Shown one piece after another: positions 1-8,022 of a stretch of DNA of 64,000 nt; position 1 is the stretch's first letter; the number at the start of each line of letters is the position of its first letter. The notes under the pieces are model-generated. The model searched no databases and was not told the DNA's origin. It was given only the letters and a program-made list of their open reading frames with translations. Location: NCBI GenBank assembly GCA_963708675.1, contig CAVPTO010000003.1, positions 2,108,001 through 2,172,000 of the forward strand. Direction: 5' to 3'. Both the position numbers and the translations under genes were made by a program. This DNA comes from DATAXP01 sp963708675 (GTDB lineage: Bacteria; Planctomycetota; Planctomycetia; Pirellulales; PNKZ01).

Positions 1-2
1 AG

Positions 3-623
3 GGGCGCGTCGTTGCCGTATCGCCGGATGGCCAAACGGTGCGACCCATCGCCGAGCACTACGAAGGCAATCGGTTCAACGCGCCGAACGATCTCGTCAT
101 CGACAAGCAAGGAGGCGTCTACTTCACCGATCCACACTTCCGCGCGCCCGAGCCGTTGCCGCAGGGCGTGACCGCCGTGTATTACGTCGGCCCCGACTCG
201 ACGGTCACGCGACTCATCGACGACCTCAAAGCGCCCAACGGCGTTATCCTTTCGCCGGACGAGCAGACGTTGTATGTCATCCCCAGTGGACAAGCGGAGA
301 TGATGGCTTACGCAGTCGAGTCGCCGGGCAAGCTCGGCAAAGGCCGCGTGTTTTGCACACTCAAGCAGGCCGAAGGCCAAAGCGGCAAGGGAGGCGACGG
401 ACTCACGGTCGACGAGAAGGGCAACCTCTACATCACGTCAGGACTCGGCCTGCAAGTGTTCGACCCGCAGGGCAAGATGCTCGGCATTATTGAACTGCCC
501 GAGCAACCCGCCAACGCAACCTTCGGCGGTCCCGACGGCAAAACCATCTACGCGACCGCACGCACTTCCGTGTACGCGGTCCCGATGGCCGTGAAGGGCC
601 ACGTCTTCCCCGCCGGAAAATAG
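3..623 (+). CDS. SMP-30/gluconolactonase family protein, 5' end outside window
   Basis: The reading frame is open from base 3, so the N-terminus lies before the window; a GTG at base 39 is internal because coherent family sequence (GRVVAVSPDGQTV) precedes it. The visible 206 residues are the C-terminal part of a six-bladed SMP-30/gluconolactonase propeller. They carry the NAPNDLVID and YFTDPHF signatures, which provide the metal-binding Asn/Asp in known lactonases, and a second APNGV...SPDE blade. The family hydrolyses sugar lactones or is an uncharacterised secreted planctomycete paralogue; the substrate cannot be told from the sequence. It converges on the phosphatase gene that ends at 710, with a perfect hairpin (648-669) between them. 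Confidence 0.9.
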   Translation, partial: GRVVAVSPDGQTVRPIAEHYEGNRFNAPNDLVIDKQGGVYFTDPHFRAPEPLPQGVTAVYYVGPDSTVTRLIDDLKAPNGVILSPDEQTLYVIPSGQAEMMAYAVESPGKLGKGRVFCTLKQAEGQSGKGGDGLTVDEKGNLYITSGLGLQVFDPQGKMLGIIELPEQPANATFGGPDGKTIYATARTSVYAVPMAVKGHVFPAGK

Positions 624-647
624 ACCGTTGTTAAGAATCTTCGCAAG

Positions 648-669
648 CCCAGGGCCTGCTGGCCCTGGG
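648..669. repeat. Short palindromic repeat, CCCAGGGCC family, copy 1
   Basis: CCCAGGGCC (648-656), a TGCT loop and GGCCCTGGG (661-669) form a perfect 9-bp hairpin, flanked by AAG and TCG. The same unit with a TGCC loop and the same flanks occurs inside the MMPL transporter gene at 60371-60392. Here it lies between two convergent genes and could act as an mRNA 3'-end structure, but there is no T run beside it. Confidence 0.7.
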
Positions 670-709
670 TCGGCGCCGCGTGCGATGTCGCTTCGTGCCT
701 CGCGTCGGC

Positions 710-2392
710 CTAAGCCTTCGGCCTTCCAAAGCACAACAGGCACATATCGTCGCTTTGACTGTGATTGCCGACGAACCGACGCACGTCGTCGAGTAATCGC
801 GTCCCCATCGCCGAGGGCCCGACGGCCGGCGCTACCATCTGCTTGCGAATGCGCTCGATGCCGTACAGCGAGCTGTCGTCGCTCATCGCTTCACTCACAC
901 CGTCGGTGAAGACGACGACCATGTCGCCCGGCTCGAGCGTGTACTCGCTTTGACCATAGGTGCAGTCAGCGTCGACACCCAACGGTACGCCTGCCGTCTC
1001 GTCCCCCATCTCTTCGACTTTGCCGTTGGCGCGGCGCAACAGCGGCGCCATGTGGCCAGCGTTCGAAAGCGTCACGCGATGCGTCGCCAGATCGATCACG
1101 GCCATGACCGTCGTGACGAAACGGTCTTCCCATCCGCGACCGAAGATGGCATTGAGCCGGTCCATCGCCGCAGCCGGCGTCGGTTCGGTCACAAGGCAAA
1201 ACCTCGCCTCGCTCGACAACTTCGCCATCAGCAGCGCCGCCGGAACGCCTTTGCCCGAAACGTCGGCCAACACCACCGCCAGCCGCGAGTTCGGCAACGG
1301 CACGTAATCGAAGTAGTCGCCGCCAACTTGTTTGGCAGGCCCGTAGAAGTCGAAGAAATCGTAGCCGGCAACTTTCGGCGGCGCGCTCGGCAGAATGCCT
1401 TGCTGAACCTTGTGGGCCAGATCCAAATCCCGCTCCATACCCTGCCTCTCTAACGCCTCTTCGTGGAGCTGCGCGTTCTCGACGGCGACGGCCGCCTGAC
1501 ACGCCACGCTTGCCAACACGTCGAGATCTTCTTGCTGAAACCGGCTGCGCTGGTCCATCGTGTCGATTTGAATAACGCCCATCGCTTCGCCGCTGCTGCT
1601 GACGAGGGGAGCGCACATCATCGAGCGAATGCGAAAGTCGGCGATGCTTTGGCTCATATCGAAGCGTGCATCGGTCGCGGCATCGGCCGAGAGGACTGCC
1701 TCTTTGCTTTCCATCACTTGTTTCACGACGGTGCGACTGATGCGGATCGTATCCTCAGCATCGGGGCGGCGATGCTTGACCGCCTTGGGAATGAGCACCT
1801 TCCGCTCGCGGTCCCACAAAACCACAAACCCGCGGTCCGCCTGAATGAAAATCTTGAACAAACTGTCGAGCGCCTTCGGCAACACCTGCTCAAGAGCGAT
1901 CGCGCTGCCTAAGTTGCGCGTGATCTCGAGCAACGCTTTGAGCTTCACCTCGGGCCGCACTGACAACTGAAGGTTCGTGCGACTGGTATCGACACTCGAC
2001 ACAATCGTTGTCGTCGGAGCTGTGTCATCGACAAGAATCGCCGAATCGCTGGTCGTCACCATGTTCGACGAGACAGTCGCCATCGGCGGAAGCTGCGCGC
2101 CTTCGCGCTGATGGAACGAGAACAAGACGTCGCAAATCTTGACCTGGTCGTTCTCCTTGAGTCGCTGACGCCCCTGTACCTGCCGGCCATTTAGGAACGT
2201 GCCGTTGCGGCTCTTCAAGTCTTCGACGAACCATTCCTTGCTCGCGCGCACGAGTTGCGCGTGCTCGCGGCTTACGGCGCCGACATCGATCACGATGTCG
2301 CACTCTGGGTGACGACCCAGCACCATGCGGTCACGGTCGAGCGCGTATTCTTGCCCGAGGTTGTTGCCGCGAATGACTTGCAGCCGGGCCAT
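710..2392 (-). CDS. FHA-GAF-PP2C (SpoIIE/RsbU type) serine/threonine phosphatase
   Basis: A 560-residue cytosolic signalling protein with three domains. An N-terminal FHA domain (about 1-95) shows GRHPECDI, SREHA and SRNGTFLNG, the phosphothreonine-binding core. A GAF domain (about 150-310) begins near LEITRNLGSAI and includes the MCAPLV strand. A C-terminal SpoIIE-like PP2C domain (about 330-558) shows GGDYFDY, LADVSGKGVPAA, LSNAGH and FTDGVSEA, which hold the metal-binding aspartates. Such proteins dephosphorylate anti-sigma-factor antagonists in partner-switching pathways, with GAF as sensor and FHA as docking module. No anti-sigma or antagonist gene is adjacent, so the partner is unknown. 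The ATG is at 2392; 334 bp of non-coding DNA lie upstream. Confidence 0.93.
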   Translation of the reverse strand: MARLQVIRGNNLGQEYALDRDRMVLGRHPECDIVIDVGAVSREHAQLVRASKEWFVEDLKSRNGTFLNGRQVQGRQRLKENDQVKICDVLFSFHQREGAQLPPMATVSSNMVTTSDSAILVDDTAPTTTIVSSVDTSRTNLQLSVRPEVKLKALLEITRNLGSAIALEQVLPKALDSLFKIFIQADRGFVVLWDRERKVLIPKAVKHRRPDAEDTIRISRTVVKQVMESKEAVLSADAATDARFDMSQSIADFRIRSMMCAPLVSSSGEAMGVIQIDTMDQRSRFQQEDLDVLASVACQAAVAVENAQLHEEALERQGMERDLDLAHKVQQGILPSAPPKVAGYDFFDFYGPAKQVGGDYFDYVPLPNSRLAVVLADVSGKGVPAALLMAKLSSEARFCLVTEPTPAAAMDRLNAIFGRGWEDRFVTTVMAVIDLATHRVTLSNAGHMAPLLRRANGKVEEMGDETAGVPLGVDADCTYGQSEYTLEPGDMVVVFTDGVSEAMSDDSSLYGIERIRKQMVAPAVGPSAMGTRLLDDVRRFVGNHSQSDDMCLLCFGRPKA

Positions 2393-2726
2393 CGTTTACG
2401 TCCGTCTGCGCGGTCGAAAGTCTGTGGACGCGCTATTCACAGCCTCGCTCAAGACGCGCGCATACACCACACGGGCGCGGTCGTTCGAGCGGCGGCACTT
2501 CGAGAGCGTCGATCGCCGTCAACCCGCTCTCGAAAACGTCGATTCTACGGCCCCCTTGCGCGACGCGTCAATCATCGCCACCGTGCCGCAGTCGCTTTCC
2601 GTCGTGTCGCCTCTTCGCGTGACGTTCCCAGTCGCAACATCTTCGCCGCCGAGCACTTACCGACGCCGCGATCCTCTTGACCACTGCCGCCGCGAGTCCT
2701 ACCCTTTACGTTGCCCAATATACCGA
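2393..2726. other. Intergenic region between phosphatase and tRNA-Gln
   Basis: Divergent spacer upstream of both the minus-strand phosphatase and the tRNA. No convincing protein is seen in any frame. A candidate promoter for the tRNA lies at its right end; no other structure was recognised. Confidence 0.5.
2677..2705 (+). promoter_or_regulatory. Candidate sigma-70-type promoter for tRNA-Gln
   Basis: TTGACC (2677-2682) and TACCCT (2700-2705) are separated by 17 bp, and the tRNA begins 21 bp after the -10. The -35 matches five of six consensus bases, but the -10 matches only three. Planctomycete promoters are not well characterised, so this is a weak call. Confidence 0.3.
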
Positions 2727-2797
2727 TGGGGAATGGTGTAACGGTAGCACGGAGCGCTCTGGACGCTTTAGTCTAGGTTCGAATCCTAGTTCCCCAG
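2727..2797 (+). tRNA. tRNA-Gln, anticodon CTG
   Basis: The acceptor stem TGGGGAA (2727-2733) pairs with TTCCCCA (2790-2796), and base 2797 is the discriminator G. The anticodon stem GAGCG/CGCTT (2752-2756 with 2764-2768) encloses the loop CTCTGGA, whose middle triplet CTG (2759-2761) reads glutamine CAG codons. The T arm contains GGTTCGAATCC. The U1-A72 acceptor start is typical of bacterial tRNA-Gln. The 3' CCA is not encoded. Confidence 0.95.
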
Positions 2798-3112
2798 CTT
2801 CTTCTTATTTCTCGACGACAACGTTTTTTCGATGACAACGTGAACGGTCAGGAAACGAATGACTTGCGTGGCGATGGCTGCGAGTCCCTTCTTGATCCGC
2901 CCCGCGGTCGTACGAGATGTTTGCCACACCCGATCGGCTCTTTGGAGAGATCGTCGGGACGTACTCCTGTATGAATGGCACAGGCATCATGGCGTCGCAG
3001 ACCAAAAGATCGTTTCCAAGTCCACGCCTATACCGACGCGTGAAACGACGCGATGTGCTATAACCAACGCCAGACACGGCATCGCTGAACTATTTGCAAG
3101 GAGAAAAACGGA
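2798..3112. other. Intergenic leader between tRNA-Gln and the lysine-rich peptide gene
   Basis: No protein with family features is visible in the 315 bp; the open frames here look fortuitous. The right end carries the strong Shine-Dalgarno AAGGAG (3098-3103). The region may hold the promoter and long leader of the peptide and cold-shock genes. Confidence 0.45.
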
Positions 3113-3199
3113 ATGGGCAAAGGCAACAACAGCCAAAAGAACGACAAGAAGTCGAAGAAACCGAAGCAGGACAAGAAGAAGCCGCCAGTAAAGAAGTAA
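3113..3199 (+). CDS. 28-residue lysine-rich basic peptide
   Basis: ATG at 3113 follows AAGGAG (3098-3103) by 9 bases, one of the best ribosome binding sites in the window. The product is 28 residues, starting MGKGNNSQKNDKK and ending KKPPVKK. About half the residues are lysine, with Asn, Gln, Asp and Pro, and there are no hydrophobic or aromatic residues apart from one Val and the initiator Met. It should be unfolded, strongly cationic and probably nucleic-acid-binding. Its stop is 74 bp before a cold-shock protein gene in the same direction, so the two may be co-transcribed. I know no function for it. The ribosome site and clean composition argue that it is translated. Confidence 0.65.
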   Translation: MGKGNNSQKNDKKSKKPKQDKKKPPVKK

Positions 3200-3273
3200 A
3201 TTCGTCTCATTCGTGATCGACAATCGTCTGTCGAGCGTCGTCCCTCCAAGAAGCAGAAGCGAGAATCGGAAAA

Positions 3274-3471
3274 ATGGCTGAAGGCACTATCAAGAAGTTG
3301 ACGGACAAGGGATTCGGGTTCATCAAAGTGGGTAACGGGAAGGATCTGTTCTTTCATTCCAAGAGCCTGCAAGGCGTCGAGTTCGACGACCTGCAAGAAG
3401 GCCAAAAGGTTTCGTTCACAGAAGGTCAGGGACCGAAAGGCCCTTGTGCTGAGAACGTCCGACTGGCGTAG
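3274..3471 (+). CDS. Cold-shock domain protein (CspA family)
   Basis: A complete 65-residue single cold-shock domain. RNP1-like KGFGFIKV lies at about residues 12-19 and an RNP2-like segment LFFHSKSL at about 25-32. The end is GPCAENVRLA, as in other short Csp proteins. These five-stranded OB-fold proteins bind single-stranded RNA or DNA and melt mRNA structure. The RNP2 has LFFHS rather than the common VFVHF, a change seen in divergent Csp-like proteins. The start is supported by length (Csp proteins are 65-70 residues). It follows the 28-residue basic peptide gene, suggesting one RNA-binding unit. Confidence 0.93.
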   Translation: MAEGTIKKLTDKGFGFIKVGNGKDLFFHSKSLQGVEFDDLQEGQKVSFTEGQGPKGPCAENVRLA

Positions 3472-3674
3472 TTCGATCAGGTCGCAGATCGCTCGCCCGC
3501 TCTTTGCAGATGGTTGGTCATTCGTTGACGTTGTGGAAAACGGTCCGCGACGGTGAGGAATGCGCCTTCGTCCGCAGGTTGAACATGGGCCGCGGCAACG
3601 ACTGACCCATTAATGCTCGTGTAGTCGGCCGCCCTTCAAAGGGACAACGAGACGAACACTATTGAACGTGCTTC

Positions 3675-4502
3675 CTAAGGTACACGTTCCGATGATTCTA
3701 AGCGCTTCATCGACTCCGGGTCGTGCGAGGGCAAGTACACCGTAGGCTTGCTTCTCGCATAACCGAGTATCTTTCCCAGAGTTCGTAGCGCCTCGGCCTT
3801 GTTCGGACTAACGCCATCGACTTCTTGTTCAAGAAGCGCCTGCTGAGTGTACGTCGTGTCGCCAGCAAGGAAGTAGCTCACGCCCTCGTCCACGACGATC
3901 ACCGAGACATGGCCCGGCGTGTGACCGGGGGTTGGCACGATCGTGACATTGCCATCTTGTGTGACCGAGCAAGATCGGTCGAATGTTCCGAACGGCGTGG
4001 GCTGCAACGGTATCGGCTTCGGTGCGAACCAACTCGGCCAGCGGTTCGGCAGATAACCTCGAAGCCGCCCAGCGAAGCCCTTGGCGATCTGAAGTTCCGT
4101 AGCGTCGACGAGAATCTCGCTCTTGGGAAAATGGCGCAGACCTCCCGCATGGTCCGTGTGCAGGTGTGTCAGAATGACGGTTCTCACATCATCGGGACGG
4201 ATTCCGATTTCCCGCAGACGAGGCCCGATCTCTCGCTCCGGCGTCACATCGAGCCGAACCGCAAGTCGAAAGTACGGATGCCAAAAAGGAAAGTAGCCCG
4301 GCTCCTTCGTCATTGCTGTTTCGCCGGTGTCGACGACGATCACGCCTTCAGCCGTCTCGATAGCCCAAGCGTAGATGGGAAGCGGCTCCGTCCAAGTCTG
4401 GTCGAAAAGGACGTGAAGCTGCCGCATCGGCCCCCGACCCCGACCGACTCGTTGGCTCGATTTGACGCGAACCGCGCCGGTTTGAATGGCGTGGATTTTC
4501 AT
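3675..4502 (-). CDS. MBL-fold metallo-hydrolase, N-acyl homoserine lactonase-like
   Basis: A 275-residue metallo-beta-lactamase-fold hydrolase. The dinuclear metal motif HLHTDHAGG lies at about residues 111-119, a downstream metal His is in PTPGHTPGHVS, a bridging Asp is in FLAGDTTYT, and a C-terminal His is in LPSHDPES. The arrangement and length resemble the AiiA/AttM lactonase branch, which opens acyl-homoserine lactone or other lactone rings. The true substrate is unproven. It lacks a signal peptide. Its ATG overlaps the stop of the upstream GIY-YIG gene by four bases (ATGA, 4499-4502), so translation is probably coupled. Confidence 0.88.
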   Translation of the reverse strand: MKIHAIQTGAVRVKSSQRVGRGRGPMRQLHVLFDQTWTEPLPIYAWAIETAEGVIVVDTGETAMTKEPGYFPFWHPYFRLAVRLDVTPEREIGPRLREIGIRPDDVRTVILTHLHTDHAGGLRHFPKSEILVDATELQIAKGFAGRLRGYLPNRWPSWFAPKPIPLQPTPFGTFDRSCSVTQDGNVTIVPTPGHTPGHVSVIVVDEGVSYFLAGDTTYTQQALLEQEVDGVSPNKAEALRTLGKILGYARSKPTVYLPSHDPESMKRLESSERVP

Positions 4503-4774
4503 TTCGCACGGGCTTTCTTTTTGATCAACAACTTCTTCTCTGATCGCGAAAGCGCTTTGATCGCCGCTTCACGTTTCAGCGCAAGGCTTCGGTTGGCCTG
4601 TGTCTCCTCGTAAACCAGTTTCGTGGGCAAGCGGCTGCGCGTGTAACGCGAGGCCACTCCGGCATTGTGCTGTTTGCATCGACGGGCCACGTCGTTGGTG
4701 ATTCCCGTGTACAGCGATCCATCGGCGCAGCGGAGGATGTAGACGAACCAGTGGGCTGAAGAGGGCTGCGTCAT
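4499..4774 (-). CDS. GIY-YIG nuclease-superfamily protein (YhbQ/UPF0213-like)
   Basis: A small single-domain GIY-YIG protein. YILRCADGSLYTGIT supplies the two signature strands, followed by DVARRCKQHN with the catalytic-type Arg and His. The end is a lysine-rich tail, KKLLIKKKARAK. The ATG at 4774 (MTQPSSAHWFVYIL) is preferred over a longer frame to 4852 because the domain starts 10 residues later, the usual spacing. Members of this branch are small DNA nucleases or DNA-binding proteins of poorly known role. It is coupled to the MBL hydrolase through an ATGA overlap, an unrelated enzyme, so the pairing may only be transcriptional. Confidence 0.87.
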   Translation of the reverse strand: MTQPSSAHWFVYILRCADGSLYTGITNDVARRCKQHNAGVASRYTRSRLPTKLVYEETQANRSLALKREAAIKALSRSEKKLLIKKKARAK

Positions 4775-4981
4775 GCTCCGTGTAGTTGTACCTCGATCGA
4801 GCGCTTGCGATTTGCGAAACTTGTCGGTGTCGTCGAAATCGATGTCAATCACGTCGCTCCGAGCAGTTCGCTCAGGGGTTGCTTCGACGATACAATCGCA
4901 CTGTCAATCGCCGAGCGGACGATCGTCGTCCGCGATGCGTAATGAAGCACGCTAACTCACGTCGCTGAATCCAGGAACGAT

Positions 4982-5362
4982 ATGCGTAATGCCGTCGTGG
5001 CGGTTGCAAGGCTGTTTGCCGGATTGTTTCTTTGCAATGCGATCCCGCATTTGTGCAGCGGATTGATGGGCCAGCCGTTCCCGACGCCGTTTGCCGATCC
5101 GCCGGGCGTCGGCGACTCATCGGCAGTGACCAACGCGATCTGGGGCATCTTCAACCTCACGGTCGCGGGCTTGCTCGTCAGCTTCGGCGGCTTCCGTCTT
5201 GGCCTCAACGTTCAAACGCTGTTCGTATGGATAGGCTTTTCCGTTGCGTCCATTTTTCTTTCGCGGACCTTCGAGGCCCGTCATCACCGCGGTGAGGATG
5301 CGGCCAGGCCCGTGACGATTCATGAGATTCCGCGCGCGCCGATGATGCGGATAGACGTGTAA
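4982..5362 (+). CDS. Small integral membrane protein, unknown function
   Basis: A 126-residue protein with three likely membrane segments: residues 5-28 (VVAVARLFAGLFLCNAIPHL), about 50-68 (TNAIWGIFNLTVAGLLVSF) and about 73-92 (LNVQTLFVWIGFSVASIFL). A short charged tail follows. An IPH-x-CSG-x-MG-x-PFPTPFADPPG loop joins the first two segments; I recall similar loops in small uncharacterised bacterial membrane proteins but cannot assign a family. It precedes a VOC-family gene on the same strand by about 55 bp. Confidence 0.7.
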   Translation: MRNAVVAVARLFAGLFLCNAIPHLCSGLMGQPFPTPFADPPGVGDSSAVTNAIWGIFNLTVAGLLVSFGGFRLGLNVQTLFVWIGFSVASIFLSRTFEARHHRGEDAARPVTIHEIPRAPMMRIDV

Positions 5363-5418
5363 CATTGAGGCTTCGACCGCCCAATGACACGACTTTGGAC
5401 ACATCGGTCACCCCCCTG

Positions 5419-5811
5419 ATGATTGATCGCCTCGACCACCTCGTACTGACCGTTCGCGACCTGCGTGCGACGGTCGCGTTCTACACGAGCGTACTCGGCA
5501 TGACCGAAGTCACGTTCGGCGACGGCCGCACCGCGCTGCAATTCGGTCAGCAGAAGATCAATCTGCACGAAGCGGGGCACGAGTTCGAACCGAAGGCCGC
5601 ACAGCCAACGCCTGGCTCTGCCGATCTGTGCTTCATCACGCTGACGCCGCTCGACGGCGTCATTCAGCGACTACGTTCCGCGAACGTCGACGTGATTGCA
5701 GGCCCCGTGCCTCGCACCGGCGCTCTGGGTCCGATGCAATCAGTGTACTTCCGCGATCCCGACGGGAACCTGATCGAGGTGTCGAACTACGACGCTCGTG
5801 CCTCGGGCTGA
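5419..5811 (+). CDS. VOC-family (glyoxalase/dioxygenase fold) protein
   Basis: A 130-residue vicinal-oxygen-chelate protein. IDRLDHLVLTVRDLRATVAFY is the first beta-alpha-beta unit with a metal-type His; SVYFRDPDGNLIEVSNY is the closing motif with its metal-ligand Glu. This layout is that of small fosfomycin-resistance- or glyoxalase-like and virulence-protein-like VOC enzymes, acting as dimers on unknown substrates. ATG 5419 is chosen because the conserved fold begins right after it; a TTG 54 bases upstream would add an unrelated tail. It converges with the sialidase gene, 12 bp apart. Confidence 0.88.
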   Translation: MIDRLDHLVLTVRDLRATVAFYTSVLGMTEVTFGDGRTALQFGQQKINLHEAGHEFEPKAAQPTPGSADLCFITLTPLDGVIQRLRSANVDVIAGPVPRTGALGPMQSVYFRDPDGNLIEVSNYDARASG

Positions 5812-5823
5812 ACGCACTCACTA

Positions 5824-7173
5824 TCATTGCGCTTCGCGTGCCTGCAATCGATCGCGTCCCGCCGTCAGCCATTGCAGATTGAATCGCGCGAAGTGTACTT
5901 CGTCCCAGTAGTGCGTGCTCCCTTTGGGGCCACGCTCGTAGAGGATGCCGATCGTTCCGTCGTCGAGAATGGCAAGGTCGGAGTAGGAACTCGGGTGCGG
6001 CCAAATCGTCTTGCCGGCCGACCACGTTTCGCCTTCGTCGTAGCTGAGACGCACCGTGAGGTTGTATCGGCCGTAGGGATGCTCTTCTTGGCGGAACGGT
6101 GAGGCGGGGCTTGAGAAGAGCAAACGGTTCTTATCGCTTGCCAAGGAAGAGGTGGTCGATGCGAGTGTGTAACGCTCGACGGGGCCGTGGCAGCGCGGCG
6201 TGATCAGCTCTTCCGCCCGCGTGATCGGCGACCACGTAATGCCGGCGTCGTTGCTCGTCGACGTGAGATGCCGCAGATTGTCGGGCGAATCGGAACTCGA
6301 CTCGCTGCGCGACACCACCATCACGCGGCCATCGGCCAACTCGACGAGCTGACATTCGCTGGTGAACATGCCAATCGTGCCGCCGAGATGCCAACTCTTG
6401 CCGTGGTCGTCGCTGTAGAACGTATGGGCGAACGATCGCAGCCGGCCACCGCCGACGTCGTCCTTGTGTCGCGCGGGGACGAGCAACCGGCCCGCCTTCG
6501 GACCGGTGCGAAGTTGAATCATCGCGTTGCCCGGGCCTACGCCGTAGCGTTGATCCCAGCCGGCCGTCCACTTGGCCATGCGTCCTTGATGCTGCGGATC
6601 GGCTTCATCGACGGGTTCGTTGTCGCGGGCCCCCGATCGCAGCGTCTCCCACTCGGGACGGATCACTTGCTCGTGAATCGAATGCGGCCCGTCCCAGGTG
6701 CGGCCACTGTCGGTGCTGCTGGCGGCGACGAATTGCTTCTTGTCGCGCATGAAGAACATCCACAGCTTGCCCGTCTCGCGATCGACACCCACGGTGGTGT
6801 CGACGCTCGACAAATTGCCGCCGTCGTACAGAAGTTGTTCGTCGCTCCACGTCGCGCCGCGGTCGCTCGAACGCTTCAGGACGATGTCGTGATTGCCGAT
6901 GTCGCCGGGCCCGTCGTTGCGTTTTTCCGAAAAGGCCAACAGATCGCCACCCGGCACCTGAACGAGAGCGGGAATGCGGTAGTTCGGTTTGTTCTTGGGC
7001 GTGACATGATACACGAGCGTCGTCTCGAACAACGCGTCATCGTCGCCAGCTCGCGCGGCGGTGCTCTTTGTATCGCTTGGCGGCTTCTTGAGCTTCGGCT
7101 CGGCCGCGATGACGACCGAGGTCGAAACAACAGCGACAACGATAGCCAGAAGGCGTGTCGGGAGGACGTGCAT
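5824..7173 (-). CDS. Secreted BNR/Asp-box sialidase (exo-alpha-sialidase family)
   Basis: A 449-residue secreted six-bladed propeller. Starting at the ATG of MHVLPTRLL (7173), a signal peptide (LLAIVVAVVSTSVVIAAEP) precedes a low-complexity Lys/Ser linker. The sialidase Arg motif appears as YRIPALV. Five Asp boxes follow: SSDRGATW, STDSGRTW, SDDHGKSW, SNDAGITW and SYDEGETW. Length and box number fit GH33-like sialidases, which release sialic acid or related acidic sugars from glycans. In planctomycetes many such proteins act on algal or mucin-like polymers. A longer frame to 7236 begins with non-signal sequence and is less likely. Confidence 0.9.
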   Translation of the reverse strand: MHVLPTRLLAIVVAVVSTSVVIAAEPKLKKPPSDTKSTAARAGDDDALFETTLVYHVTPKNKPNYRIPALVQVPGGDLLAFSEKRNDGPGDIGNHDIVLKRSSDRGATWSDEQLLYDGGNLSSVDTTVGVDRETGKLWMFFMRDKKQFVAASSTDSGRTWDGPHSIHEQVIRPEWETLRSGARDNEPVDEADPQHQGRMAKWTAGWDQRYGVGPGNAMIQLRTGPKAGRLLVPARHKDDVGGGRLRSFAHTFYSDDHGKSWHLGGTIGMFTSECQLVELADGRVMVVSRSESSSDSPDNLRHLTSTSNDAGITWSPITRAEELITPRCHGPVERYTLASTTSSLASDKNRLLFSSPASPFRQEEHPYGRYNLTVRLSYDEGETWSAGKTIWPHPSSYSDLAILDDGTIGILYERGPKGSTHYWDEVHFARFNLQWLTAGRDRLQAREAQ

Positions 7174-7311
7174 GCAAAGCCCCAGGGCGGGAAGCGTGAT
7201 GGCGGGATACGCCCCAGTATAACTGTCGAGTTCCACGAATGCGCTAGGCCCGCACGTGCATGCGTTCGACCAGGTTTCGCAGCTGCCGCTTCATTTCGTC
7301 AACTCGCGTCA

Positions 7312-7725
7312 TTACCCGCGCATCATCACCATCCACATCACGCCGAACTTGTCGGTGCACATGCCGTAACGCGGCGAGAAGAAGGTCTTTTCGAGTGGCA
7401 TGAGCACCTTGCCACCTTGCGTCAGTGCGTTGAAGTACTTGTCGGCGTCGGCCTCTTTATCGACGGTGATCGCCAACGAAAAGCCTTCGAATTTGGCGGT
7501 GCCGGTGCAGTGCCCGTCGGAACACAGCACCTCGGTTTCGCCGATGCGCATCTGCGCGTGCATGACTTTGTTGGCGTTCGCCTCCGGCACCTTGCTTTGA
7601 TCAAGGGGCACCGGGCTTTGGCCGAACGTCAAACGCATCGTCACTTCGGCGCCGACGGCCTTGCCGTAGAACTCAAGCGCCTCGTCGCAGCGACCATCGA
7701 AGAACAAATAGTTCTGAACTTGCAC
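7312..7725 (-). CDS. VOC-family protein, PhnB/3-demethylubiquinone-methyltransferase-like
   Basis: A 137-residue protein of the PhnB-like branch of the VOC fold. It opens with QNYLFFDGRCDEALEFYGKA, has HAQMRIGETEVLCSD in the middle, and closes with SPRYGMCTDKFGVMWMV, all hallmarks of the branch (COG2764). Members are cytosolic dimers without an established reaction despite the historic PhnB name. The end lies about 140 bp upstream of the sialidase start on the same strand, so a shared transcript is possible. Confidence 0.9.
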   Translation of the reverse strand: MQVQNYLFFDGRCDEALEFYGKAVGAEVTMRLTFGQSPVPLDQSKVPEANANKVMHAQMRIGETEVLCSDGHCTGTAKFEGFSLAITVDKEADADKYFNALTQGGKVLMPLEKTFFSPRYGMCTDKFGVMWMVMMRG

Positions 7726-7816
7726 AGCATTCTCCTCTCATAGAAGGTTCAAAGCATCGCCTGTTTTACCGCCGACATGATCGCGAGTCACTCAAGCCGG
7801 TACCCGGTTCAGGCGA

Positions 7817-7914
7817 ACTGCAAAGTCGACGAGAAGCGTCGTAACTCGAAGAACGATGGTAAAGGCTTGCCTCTTCGCGGCGACACTTGTGTGCACGACC
7901 GTCGACTTTGCAGT
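7817..7914. repeat. 15-bp perfect inverted repeat upstream of the ROK gene
   Basis: ACTGCAAAGTCGACG (7817-7831) recurs as its exact reverse complement at 7900-7914, 68 bp apart. The element lies 108 bp before the ROK-family start. It could fold as a long-range stem in the mRNA leader or be a pair of binding sites. Confidence 0.5.
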
Positions 7915-8022
7915 CCTCCTGATACCGATACCTGGTTGCGGCGAACCGACGGCAGCGAATCGGGGCACGTCATTTGCTCTTTGGGCAAAGCAACGACGAA
8001 TCACCCCCCTTTGGAACATCGT

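Noticed and set aside
438..743. A 101-codon minus-strand frame overlapping the SMP-30 end
   Set aside because: It is antisense to a well-supported gene and reads through the CCCAGGGCC palindrome; there is no family sequence.
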